Shown here piece after piece: positions 53,827-64,000 of a stretch of DNA of 64,000 bases. Source of the DNA: Sphaerolaimus hirsutus (Eukaryota; Nematoda; Chromadorea; Monhysterida; Sphaerolaimidae); NCBI GenBank assembly GCA_964036195.1, contig OZ038456.1, positions 8,742,001-8,806,000 on the forward strand, written 5' to 3'. Each line of letters opens with the position of its first letter. Position 1 is the first letter of the stretch. The translations under genes and the position numbers were made by a program. A model generated the notes under the pieces. That model did not search any database and was not told the origin of the DNA. It saw only the letters and a program-made list of their open reading frames with translations.

Positions 53827-54154
53827 GTGGGTTGATTTTTGGGGCGATTTTTGATTGATTTTTTTTGTTGAAGATGCGGTGCGCAGGAATTATTTATACA
53901 GTGCGCACACATGTACCATGTTGAACTTGACGCGTACAGCACAATTTCACATTTTTTTGTCATATTCAGCGACCCACACTGTAGTGGCCCCCTTGCTGGT
54001 GTATAGTAGGTGGGGTGTCACGCATATATACCCCTTAAGTATCAGCTCCATATCTTGCACACAATTAGAGATATGGCACTCGTAAAAAAATAAAAAATCG
54101 ATGCCGAACCTGATGCGTCAGCAGTTTATTTGCGCATGCGTACTGCGCGCAGAC

Positions 54155-54783
54155 TAGGGTTGGAAAAAAAAACGTTTTTTTTAACTCGATGTTTTTTTTT
54201 AAAAAAAAACGTTTTTTTTTAAAAGCTCCCAGATATGACCTTGTGTCAACATAGGTATATAGGTATATCAGACAGTGGCAATACTCTGTGATGTTATATA
54301 TGACCTTATAATGGCTGTGGAGCCATGGGATAGCATTATAAGTGGTGATTTGTGTCAAAAATGTCAATTTTTTGTTGACATGTTTGTATATCGTCTTATA
54401 GTCGAATGTTCATGATTTGAAGTGAAGTTTCGCACGGAATAGTGATCAAACAAGGTTATAAAAGGAGGTTGTTACTTTGGGAGTGATGTTACACACTGTG
54501 GAGGTACATGGAAGCACATTACCTCAATATTATATACTACAGCAACATATGACAGCTTATTTACCCATGGTAGCACATAGAAATGTATGCTTTGATACTA
54601 AAAATGCCACAAAACCAATGAAAACAACCACCAATGTCAATTTGTGTGTGAAATTGCGCGCTTGCGCGCAAAAATTTTGCAAATACCTAGTGCTTAGTAC
54701 TAAAAATTTCGGTCGATGTTTTTTTTTAAAAAAAACATTTCGGACGTCATGTTTTTTTTTAAAAAAAACATCGGCCAACCCTA
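54155..54783. mobile_element. hAT-like element with TTTTTTAAAAAA subterminal repeats
   Basis: TAGGGTTGG and CCAACCCTA ends with perfect 8-bp duplications GCGCAGAC (54147-54154, 54784-54791). Runs of T and A joined by AACG lie inside. A related partial copy is near 36815-36890. Confidence 0.8.
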
Positions 54784-55054
54784 GCGCAGACTGTAGCTTT
54801 TTAGAAATGACAAGCTTTTTGGTGCTGATACACGAGATACACAAGTCAAACAAACCTAAAAAAGATCTGCGAACTGGTTACAAGGGGCATGAAATAGTGC
54901 TTTTGAAGGGGATGAGCAAAAATGTCTGAATATTAGAAATTTTGAACCTCGATCACAAAAATCGCTTCAGGTACCTAGATAAATTTACGATTGGGACAGG
55001 GTTCAGGGGAATGTTGCCTCGGAATATATATGTAGCTGCATGGGCTACCCCCTT

Positions 55055-55135
55055 GAAAGGTTCAAACGGAGATCCCGATCCCGAAATCTCAAAAAGACAA
55101 TCCCGTTCCGAAAAGTCAATCCCGTTTGAACCCTA
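55055..55135. mobile_element. Short relative of the TCGGGA hAT-like element
   Basis: GGTTCAAACGG near the left and CCGTTTGAACCCTA at the right enclose TCCCGATCCCGA units; CCCCCTT is shared by both flanks. Confidence 0.55.
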
Positions 55136-55209
55136 CCCCCTTACCCCTACTAGACCCCTGCAAACGCATAAACGTGTCTCGGACGGCCAGAATCCGGTGC
55201 GCATGTAAC

Positions 55210-56044
55210 AGGGGTCTCCAAGATCTTTGTCTTTGAGGGTAGTAGCCAAAAATTTTGCCTCGGAATAAATAGATAGCTGAGCGGCCTCCGGGATAGATGG
55301 ATAGCTGGCCGATTTGGGGGAGCACTACTAAAATAGCTGAAAGTAGGTGAATAAGAACAACAACTAGTATTTTGGAGGTGAAAAACTTAAAAATATGAAA
55401 AATAGCGATTTTTAGAGAAAATTGGGGTATAGTTCCTCAAAAATCGCCCCAGATAGGTAGATAGCTGAGCGATTTGGGGGGGGGGGGTTTAGGGGGGTAG
55501 TAGCCAAAAAATATTGCCTCCGGGATAGATAGATAGCTGGGCGGTTTGGGCGGGTAACCCCCCATTCGAGACCCCTGCCACCCCCACCCCCTAAAATTTT
55601 ACGGTGACGGAATGGCGTCATAGCGCTGCCGCCATTGGCGTTGGCACCCAAAATCGCTAATATGTACATATGTAAATATACATACATATACAGCGACGAG
55701 CATGCCATTCAGTGTATTTTGTATAGAATTGACAGTAGGAGGACCCAGGGGTCTCCTAGGGGGGGGGGGGGCTGGGGGGGGGGCTGCCCCCCCCAAATCG
55801 GCCAGCTATCTATCTATCCGGAGGCCGCTCAGCTATCTATCTATCCCGAGGCAAAATTTTTGGCTACTACCCCAAAAGACCCCCCCCCCCCCCAAATCGC
55901 TCAGCTATCTATCTATCTGGAGTGGTTTTTGAGAAATTTTTCCCCAATTTTCACTCAAAATCACTAATGTTCGCACCTTTTTATAGTTTTTCACCTTCAA
56001 AATCGTGCTTTCTGGCTATATACATGGTTATATACCTATTTTTA
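55210..56044. mobile_element. GATAGATAGCTG-repeat elements up to the gap
   Basis: CAGGGGTCT at 55210 and AGACCCCTG near 55568 delimit one element. A second begins CAGGGGTCTCC at 55746 and runs into the N gap. Both have GATAGATAGCTG units and long G or C runs. Related complete copies are 60351-60822 and 62439-62922. Confidence 0.65.
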
Positions 56045-56244
56045 NNNNNNNNNNNNNNNNNNNNNNNNNNNNNNNNNNNNNNNNNNNNNNNNNNNNNNNN
56101 NNNNNNNNNNNNNNNNNNNNNNNNNNNNNNNNNNNNNNNNNNNNNNNNNNNNNNNNNNNNNNNNNNNNNNNNNNNNNNNNNNNNNNNNNNNNNNNNNNNN
56201 NNNNNNNNNNNNNNNNNNNNNNNNNNNNNNNNNNNNNNNNNNNN
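56045..56244. other. Assembly gap (200 N)
   Basis: Exactly 200 N, a conventional placeholder; the true size is unknown. It lies inside a GATAGATAGCT element, a likely cause of assembly failure. Confidence 0.95.
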
Positions 56245-57877
56245 CTAACCCTTTTGTATGTGGATGACAATCGTAAGTTGCCACTCTTAAACCGGGAAAA
56301 TCGGTCTCAACACGCCCTTTGCTGTTTGGGCACCTATTCCACCCAGAAAATTTTAGCGCGCTGTATTTTGACCAGGAATTTTCCACTGCGCTGCGAATCC
56401 ATTGTTTTTCAGTGATGTAACTGGAAAAAATGATTGAGTGTGCTTCTTGTGAGAAATTGTTGAGGGAGTTTATGATGGGAATGCTGAATTTTAATGAAAG
56501 TTTGCTATGCAGACTTATGCTGTCCACCCATAGAAAAAATGGGGGCACCACAATTTTATGACTTCCCATTTTGTCATCACCTTTGCCCAATTTTGATGCT
56601 GATCAAGTTATATTCAGGTTCCAGGAAATGGCTATCACAAAAAATTTCCCCTTGAGTAATCCCCCAGTCCCCCCTCACATAGTACCCCCACAAATTTCCA
56701 CCTAGGTAATTTATTCTGGCTTTTTTCTCTATTGCTAGGAAATATGGTGATAAAGAACAAAATGTATCATAAATACAAACCCTGAGATTTCCCAGCAAAC
56801 TGGTACTGGATTTTGCTGCCAAATAGTAGTTCTTCCAACAAACCCTTGTTTGTAGTCAAATTTGTTAATTCAGCAGTATTAATCATGTTTGAATCGTCTG
56901 TTAATTCGGTCCATAGATGTTTGTTTCAGAGCTTCCATTTTGTGCACTGAATGCAACTATTGGGAATATGCCAATTAATGCCACTAGAATTGTAGTTGAC
57001 AGATTTGTAAATTCCATCATTACCTCTGTTAGTTTCGTTTTTCAATTGGTTTGGCATTTATGTTTGCCTGACTGTAAAACTGAAAGTAGCACGAAATTGG
57101 CTCCGTGTTTATGTTTATTCCAAGTTTTACTAACAATAACATAACCATGAGACATGACTGCGTATTTTGTTCATGCGTATTTTATGGCACTCACTTTACA
57201 ACGCCCACGTCTGACAATGTTTATAAAAAATTATGTATTTACCTGAATCAGGTCTCAAATGAAAATGTACCTATTTAGGCACATAAGTACACTTTATGAA
57301 ATATACCAAGGTAGATATAAATACATGTTTATATAATCCACCAGGCTGTAACAAACGCAAATACCCGTTCACAAATATTTTTAACAAAAAGGATTCAAAT
57401 TATAACAAAAATATACCTATAGAAAAATATTCCTTACAGACATAAATTTGTCATTTTTTAAAATTTTGCATATTCATATGAACAGTTTTTGTGTTTGTTG
57501 TAAGTAGTGTTGATTAGAAGCAGGTTTTTAATGTTTTGAAAAATGCTTTACAAAAATGGCAGCCAAATTTTAAGGCTGCCAAAATATTTTGAAAATATAT
57601 TGAATTTGAGAATTCTGGCCAATTTTTAATACAATTTGTAAATGACATTGCACAATAAGTGTTTACAAGAGGAACTGAAGCACCAAAACAAATGTACACA
57701 TTTATACAAATCAAGCTAACAAAATGTAAACTTATACAAAAAGCGGTGTGGGTGCTAAAAACAATTGACAAACTTGGTGAACACATTTACATTTTACTTA
57801 ACTTTCCACATTGTAAAAAACGCACATTATAATACATGTATTTAGCTATTCGAGAGTGAATAAACTACAATAAGGTA
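56245..57877. other. No convincing gene
   Basis: A leftward open frame of about 115 codons (56590 to the gap) has mixed composition but no recognised motif or good start. The rest is AT-rich with no repeat recognised. Confidence 0.3.
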
Positions 57878-58273
57878 TACCGTATTTCCTCGAAATACCC
57901 CCCCTCGAAATACCCCCCCCCCTCGAAATACACCCCCAAATATAGTGTATACAGAACGTAAATGACAAAGGCTGCGGTTTGTCATCCGGGCAATGCAGAA
58001 CACACGTTAAAAACAATGACTGTTTTATGTGAGAACAGTGTTTATACGTCTACACACTCATACAAGTCTTTAGAGTCTTATAAATGGCGATTTGTGTTGC
58101 ATTTTTCGACGTCTGCGTTCGTTTCAGACGACAATTTAGTACTTGGATTTCAAAAAATTATTGGCGAAATAATAATCCCCCCCCGAGATATACCCCCTCG
58201 TTTAACCCCCCCCCCCCTCAAAATTCTCACTGAAAAAATAAACCCCCTGGGGGTATTTCGAGGAAATACGGTA
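57878..58273. mobile_element. MITE with TACCGTATTTCCTCGAA ends
   Basis: Left TACCGTATTTCCTCGAAATA, right CGAGGAAATACGGTA, with C-rich blocks next to both ends. Confidence 0.7.
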
Positions 58274-58362
58274 CTGGTAAATACTTTTTGAGCACCGAAA
58301 TGAATACCCACAAATACTCATCTATACCCAATTTCCATTTCATATCCATAATCATATCTCAC

Positions 58363-58553
58363 ATCAACGGCTGCCTCCCAATCATACATTCTATCCCTTT
58401 CCCTGCACCAGTAATAGTCGCCGCCCCGCCCGTACGCGCCGTCCGTGCGCTCGGTGCCGTGCTCGCCGGAGCTGTCGTAGGGGAACACGTTGGACTGGTC
58501 TCGGCGCATGCACACGCAAGCTTGATTGCAGTAGCCGCCGTTCATGCGACAGC
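58363..58553 (-). CDS. Isolated Cys-rich host exon
   Basis: A 191-nt leftward exon has acceptor CCACAG and donor GTGAGA. It encodes CRMNGGYCNQACVCMRRD followed by a Tyr/Gly/Asp-rich stretch ending YYWCRERDRMYDWEAAVD. Five cysteines in the first half suggest a disulfide-bonded extracellular domain. GC content and complexity contrast with the surrounding repeats. It enters in phase 1 (two bases complete a codon) and ends in phase 0. Partner exons were not found; no family recognised. Confidence 0.45.
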
Positions 58554-60350
58554 CTGTGGTTTGGGGGAGTTTTTGAGGAGCGATTATGGTGGTTGAAATT
58601 TGGCACCCTTTGTTTAACTTGTCAGTTTTGGAAATATCGCCTGCAAGCTAACAGTGCGCGTGGCCTTAATTGGACTCTTCTACGCACTAATTAGTATTCA
58701 ACTGAGCTTTTGAAAACTCGAACCGGGTTTGATGAACGCATTTGAGTTTACTGTATTGAGCTGTCCGTCAACTAAAAATGAGCGGGTTCAAAATGGTAAA
58801 TTTGGTAAACTGAAATGCATTCAAAGCTGATCTGTGAGTTTTTAAAATTTTCATTCAAAATTCATAAATCATCTTTCAATGGCATTTCAGTTTACTGGAA
58901 TTCGGTTAGGAATTATTTCATCAACTTCAATTGATGGATAGTAAAAATCACCCATTCCAGTGAAATGAAAGCTGATTTATGCGTTCAAAGCTGATTTATG
59001 TGCTGACTAAATTTGAAAAATGTCATTAATAAACTAGTGTAGTAGCTGATTGAATTTACTAAAATGTAATCAGTTCAATCAACTATTTACTACACTTGTG
59101 TGCGCAGTCAAGTGCTACTCTGCAGACAATAATTCAAGTGCTACTCCCAAACCCTGTAAAAGACACTGTAAATTTTGAAAGACCCTGCAAAATCTCATGT
59201 GTCATGTAAAAGACCCTGTAAAGTCTCAAATGGCATGTAAAAGACCGTGTAAAGTGTCATGTGTATGTAAATGTTAGGTTTTTTCTATCCAAATCTGTCA
59301 AAAAGTAAGATTAGGATACAATAAGATATGATTTGGATACAAAAACATGACATGACACTTGACATTACAGTGTCTTTTACACTTTACAGGGTCCGGGAGT
59401 GCCCCCAGGAAACTTTACCTGTATCATGACACGTATCCGAGGCGCCAGCCCTGGCGCACAACCCATCGCTAATGCCGCAAAGTGCCATAAGGAAAATGAT
59501 AAAAATGAATAGTCTTTTCATGACGCCGATAAATTTTCCGCGCCACTTTTCGTCGGTCAATTTGAACTGGGGCTATGATTTGAGCCGCGTGTCGGCTGAC
59601 ATTGTTGGCATGTATCTGCATAGGTGTTTTACAGGTCTGATGAAGGGGTTAATGCGGGAAAATAAGTGCGGGACTTAAGAGAAGCATTTTGCGAATGTCA
59701 TATTTACGCAATGTGTCATTATACTTTTTTAATATCAATGTGTGGGGGCAAGTTTCAAATTCACGATTAATTGTCATTGCAACTTGGCCAGGTCTGTAAA
59801 AATTATGCTGGCAATTTGACACTTTATCTGAAATTTGTCACTTTCGCGGTGCCACTCACAGGTATAAAAAAATCATGCAAAGGGTCAAAGTCATGTAAAA
59901 TGGCCCTGTGAAATGACAAATATGTTTTGTTTTTCACTGACTGTTTGACATCTTTCATGAAGTTTTACATGACTTTTGTTACTTTGCATGACAATAGACA
60001 TTTTACAGCATGATTTTACTTACAGTCACTCATTTTATCAGTGACACCTAATAAATAGCTTGGAGTGTTTTTTAGGTATTTAAATGTCATTTGTGCAGCT
60101 AAATTTCGAATAACGATATCAATCCTATTTGATTTTTAAACAGGAGCAAATCGATATACCGGAAAAAATTGGAACTTTTGCATAAATAAATTCGGGTACA
60201 CAAAAGTACATATAAATTTGCTTTTTGTTGTGCACCGTTGTTTGCACTGTGCATCCGTATATGCCCAACGCTTTTCTTCCAGCTTGTATACAGCTGTCGC
60301 ATTGGCGCAAAATGCATTTTTCAAATAGTCGATATATTCATTCCCCCCAT
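58554..60350. other. Repeat-rich spacer; possible terminal exon at 59399-59518
   Basis: AAACTCAAATGCATTCAAAG-type inverted motifs (58730-59060) recur at 61180-61780 and 31560-31600. TGTCATGTAAAAGACC motifs lie at 59150-59270 and inverted at 59335-59400. They form an element with ACTCCC(A/G)(A/G)ACCCTGTAAA ends (about 59141-59418). After a TTTACAG at 59398, a short frame (PGVPPGNFTCIMTRIRGASP) runs to a stop near 59511; it may be an exon or chance. Confidence 0.4.
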
Positions 60351-60822
60351 CAGGGGTCTTCTAGATTTGGACCCTCCGGGGGGTTGGATAGATAGCAAAT
60401 CGATCCTCCGGAGGGATAGATAGCTGAAAAATATTCTGGGGGGGGGGAGTTCGCGCGGGTTCAATATATACGCAAAGAAGAAAGAAAAAGGAGAAAAATC
60501 GCTAAAAGTAGGTGAAAATGGCTAAAAATGAGTATATAAGCACATATACTACTGAAAATAGCTGAAAATATGTAGGCAGTTAGATGCATGATGCATGAAC
60601 TAGTGATTTTGGAGGTGAAATCTACAAAAATATATGAAAAAAGCGATTTTACGTGAAAGTTGGGGTCGTGTTTCTCAAAAATCGCTCCAGAAAGGTATGT
60701 AAATAGCTGGGAGATTTGGGGGGAGGGGGGTTAGGGGTAGTAGCCCAAAATTTTGTCTCCGGTATAGATAGATAGCGAGCGGTTTGGGGGGGGGGGTAAC
60801 CCCCCCCCCTTTCTTACCCCTG
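60351..60822. mobile_element. hAT-like element with GATAGATAGCTG repeats
   Basis: Begins CAGGGGTCTTCTAGATTTGG and ends TTACCCCTG, with CCCCCAT at both flanks. Subterminal GATAGATAGC units and G/C runs match 62439-62922. Confidence 0.7.
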
Positions 60823-62438
60823 CCCCCATTCAATTTTCCGACATAAGTTCGGCCGCGCCAAAATGCGTTGCACTGCGCAGCGCGCGTCTGTTCCCTCATT
60901 TTTATAGTTTGCCTTGGCTCTATGTTTTCAAGTTGCCGAAAGTTTTGTTGACTGATTTGGTATATGGGGATTGTGACAGAACGTTTCTTCGCTACCGAAA
61001 TTGTATTTTTACTGTACGGTAATGGAAGGTCGGTGAACTTTCGTCGTTTTTCAGTACGGTATAGGTGTTTTTTCTAATGATGAAAAAGAATTCAGACAGG
61101 TGCAAACTAATTCAAAAAGTCAAAAACGTTTTCGTTTGTGTTCGTCAACTACAGTTGACTGGGAGTACAAATTACTGATGCCTGTAAACTCAAATCGCGA
61201 TCAAGACTGATTTACGAGTGTGCACAGCGACAGAAAAAGTTTCCTTTCAGAAATGATCACCCGCCTATCAACATCCCCTTTCCCAAACTCAAAATACCAT
61301 TTCCGGTGCTCTTATTGTTTCGGTTTAAACGTGCTGTAAAGTTTTGGCTGTCTGGCAAATAAGCCGTCGCAAGGTTAAATTTTGGCACTCTGCCAAATCC
61401 AATGTTAAAATACTTAGTCTTCGAATTTGTTGACACGAGAAAAACTGCGCACCAACTTTTTGCACAGCGAAAAACGATTTATGTATCCGGTTAAATCTGT
61501 CCGAACTGCAGCTGTCCGACAGAAAAAAATGTGCTTGCGTCACGATTTGACTATGAATATTTTGGCACATTAGTTTACCGGGAGTAAATTGAAATATTAG
61601 TAAACTCATAAATCAACTTTGAATGGCATTTGAGTTTACTGGAGTTCGGTTTTCGTCAACTACGGTTGACGGAGAGTAAAAATAACTCATTGCAGTGAAC
61701 TTCAATGCGTCCAAGGCTGATTTATGAGTTTTGTGAATTTTTTAAAGTTAATCAGTAAGCTAGTGTGTGCAGCAATTTTGTTGGTACACAGAGCGTATTG
61801 ACATGAGTGTTATCGTAACTTTTGACTAAGTAATGTAATTCAAACTTGATATTTCTCAATAAATTGTGCTTTTAAAAAAACTTTCAAGTCTATTTCTATT
61901 TCATTGTATATTTTCCGTCGGCACAATGCAGTATTTCACATCCGAAGTTTCACAGCTATTTTTATTCTAAAAAAATTATCACAGCGTTTTTTCCCGACTA
62001 AATCATACAAGCAATGCTTCTACGAAAACGCAGCCAATGTAGGTACCATCTGGCGTTTTTGTTTTCAACTGCAATTTGTACACGGTCTGAAAAAGGGGGG
62101 ATTATTTCAGTAGGTTACAAAAAAGTACGTAAACTGGTAGGACCCTAACAAACTCGATAACATCTGAATACGAGAACAGAAGAATTTTTATGACAGTTTT
62201 CACTACAGAGTGATTTAATCAAAAATTTATCAGGTGATATTATTGACTGAGGCCTAGTACACATCTAAACCCATTACACATCTAAACTCGCCACCCACAT
62301 AATTCGACCCATCACACATTTAGCATTAAGATTAGCGTATTACCTAGTATTAGAAGTATATACCTTATATCGGAGGTAATACGGTATAAGTTTTCAACAA
62401 CTGGCTCAAATTATTTTAAAATTGGAATGTGTGTTGAG
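60823..62438. other. No gene seen
   Basis: Contains copies of the AAACTCAAATGC(A/G)(T/A)(T/C)CAAAG motif family (61185-61220, 61595-61760) and a MITE end near 62370. No splice-supported frame. Confidence 0.35.
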
Positions 62439-62922
62439 CAGGGGTTTAGTAGGGGGGGGGGGGTCCCCCCAAATCTGCCAGATATCTATCTATCCCGGAG
62501 GCCCGCTCAGCTATCTATTTATCCCGGAGGCAAAATTTTGGGTTACTATCCCCTAAACCTCCCCCCCCCCCAATCGGCCAGCTATCTATCTATCTGGAGC
62601 GATTTTAAAGAAATTTTGCCCCAATTTTCGCTCAAAATCGCTAATTTTCGTACCTTTTATAGTTTTTCACCTTCAAAATTGTAATTCATGTTCCGTATTG
62701 TCCATTTTCGGCTATTTTTTGTACTATACGTACTTATATACCTATTTTTAGCTGTTTTTCTCCTACTTTTAGCGATTTTCTCCCTTCTATACCTCGGAAA
62801 AGCCTATACATTGAACCCCCGCGAACCCCCCCCCCAGAAAATTTTCAGCTATCTATCCCTCCGGAGGAGCGATTTACTACCTATATGAACCCCCGCGCAG
62901 GTCCAAATCTACAAAACCCCTG
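62439..62922. mobile_element. hAT-like element with AGCTATCTATC repeats and perfect duplications
   Basis: CAGGGGTTTAGTAGG and ACAAAACCCCTG ends with perfect 8-bp duplications GTGTTGAG (62431-62438, 62923-62930). Inside are GCTATCTATC(T)ATC and CCGGAGG units with a central AT-rich part. Confidence 0.85.
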
Positions 62923-63037
62923 GTGTTGAGTATACTTCAGTGCCCTTTATGCATATTTATATCAATATTTATTCTGGAATCATGAAATTTCTAGTCGAGA
63001 CACGACCGTGTAAACGCTGCTAAAAACTTTCACTCAC

Positions 63038-63158
63038 ATCGCCGCCAAGTTTCGAAATAATACTGGCGTATGGTGTCAAATCGAGCGGCTGCACGAAGGT
63101 CGACTTTCCGGGTTTCACGGGGCAGTTTTTCGCTACCGCGCATCCATCGATGTTGTGC
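63038..63158 (-). CDS. NPC2/ML-domain-like exon
   Basis: A 121-nt leftward exon (acceptor ACTTCAG, donor GTGAGT) encodes HNIDGCAVAKNCPVKPGKST followed by 20 residues to SKLGGD. The DGC...CPVKPGK pattern followed by a strand with a Tyr-x-x-Ile recalls the central region of NPC2-type lipid-binding secreted proteins. It ends in phase 0. No neighbouring exon was identified inside the window; a donor-like GTAGGG at about 63995 does not fit its phase. The family call is tentative. Confidence 0.4.
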
Positions 63159-64000
63159 CTGAAGTGATTTTTTAAATAAACACCATGTCATTTCGATGGC
63201 GCTGTGCCATTACGCATTTAAACCCATCACGCATGCATGTAGAACCGGCACGCATTTAACTATACCCTGCATGCTGAAAATATGCAATAAAACACAGGAC
63301 TTAGTGATTTTAAAAGTGAACATCTATCAAAAAAAACCCCTGAAAATTAGTGACTTTGGGTGAAAATTAGAGTAAAATTGCTCAAAAGTGGCCCAGATAG
63401 CTAGATAGCTCAACAATTTGCGGGGGGAGTTCAAAGGAAAGTAGCCAAAAATTGCCTCTGGGATAGATAGATAGCTGGGCGGCGATGGATAGGTGGCATT
63501 ACCCGCTCCCTTTTCTTACCGCAGCGGGTATAATGTGTCTACAATGGGTCTACATGCGCAATGGGTTTACATGCGTAATAGGCCTGACCCATTTCGATGT
63601 CAATTGACCGGTTACGGAACTTTGTTCAAACTGGCATGCAGCAAAAAAAATGTTTTGTCAATATTGTGGCTTGTGTTTTTTAATGTCTTTCTGCGACCGG
63701 TCAACTGAAATGTGAATTGACACCGAGTCGGATTTGTGAAATGTACTGAAATTTTTTCAAAGTAAGCTTTCAAAGTAAAGTAAACATTGAGTATTTATTT
63801 TTATTCACCGCTGAGTACAGAAAATGTAAAGTACAATTTTTAAGTACACTGCGTGAGTGAACGTGAATAGGTAGCAGTATTTTCACTCAGGGAGCATTTT
63901 TTCGATTGTGTACCTAGGAAAACCTAAAAGTGAGTAAAAGTAATAGTTAGAGTCATCGCTTTCCCTACCTGTCGCAACTTCAATCATTTTCGCTGCCATT
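63159..64000. other. Partial GATAGATAGCTG element and spacer
   Basis: GATAGATAGCTGGGCGG units lie near 63460-63480. An inverted pair GACCGGT(T/C)A lies near 63605-63710. No gene seen before the window end. Confidence 0.35.

Noticed and set aside
56245..56590. Leftward frame of about 115 codons next to the gap
   Set aside because: No start, motif or splice support; continues into N.

Overview
This window is a piece of an invertebrate animal genome. The evidence is phase-consistent GT-AG introns, a nuclear gene for mitochondrial ribosomal protein S12, a galectin gene, a BEL/Pao retrotransposon fragment, many non-autonomous hAT-like elements with 8-bp target duplications, and a 200-N assembly gap (56045-56244). 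The species cannot be named from the sequence.

Region 1 (about 1-17.5 kb) is an integrated Polinton/Maverick (adintovirus-like) element whose left end lies outside the window. Five small unrecognised ORFs run leftward from 2100. The rightward core is protein-primed DNA polymerase B, A32/FtsK-like packaging ATPase, a small basic protein, an acidic/basic protein, a retroviral-type (rve) integrase, a one-helix membrane protein, a candidate penton, an arginine/lysine-rich core-like protein, the major capsid protein and an adenain-like protease. Reading frames are long, uninterrupted and tightly packed, often overlapping by 1-44 nt. To the right, a leftward gene with two tiny introns (56 and 59 nt) encodes a dUTPase-fold protein whose catalytic motifs look lost. 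It faces a rightward set with a Cys-rich protein, an acidic ORF and a protein carrying an OTU-like DGNC motif. TATA boxes and short direct-repeat arrays mark the two divergent promoter regions. Together these genes cover replication (PolB), integration (INT), packaging (ATPase), capsid building and maturation (MCP, penton, core protein, PRO), plus unknown accessory functions at both ends.

Region 2 (about 17.5-30 kb) holds host genes. An eight-exon leftward gene (19057-21861) encodes a Thr/Pro-rich, coiled-coil, one-helix membrane protein. A leftward gene (24212-25983) encodes a Gln-rich secreted protein. A complete six-exon rightward gene (26702-28754) encodes a 489-residue protein with RNA-polymerase-II-tail-like YSPTSP motifs and CxxC pairs. 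Between them lies a roughly 950-bp array of alternating palindromes (22165-23110).

Region 3 (about 30-64 kb) is repeat-rich host DNA. MRPS12 (33575-39332) has a 3.6-kb intron filled by nested transposons. A chimera-type galectin (50974-53826) has introns holding further elements. Isolated exons include an NPC2/ML-like one at 63038-63158. Most of the rest is short transposons with terminal TAGGGT, CAGGGG or CARGGACGTA motifs, often with a family-specific simple repeat just inside the ends.
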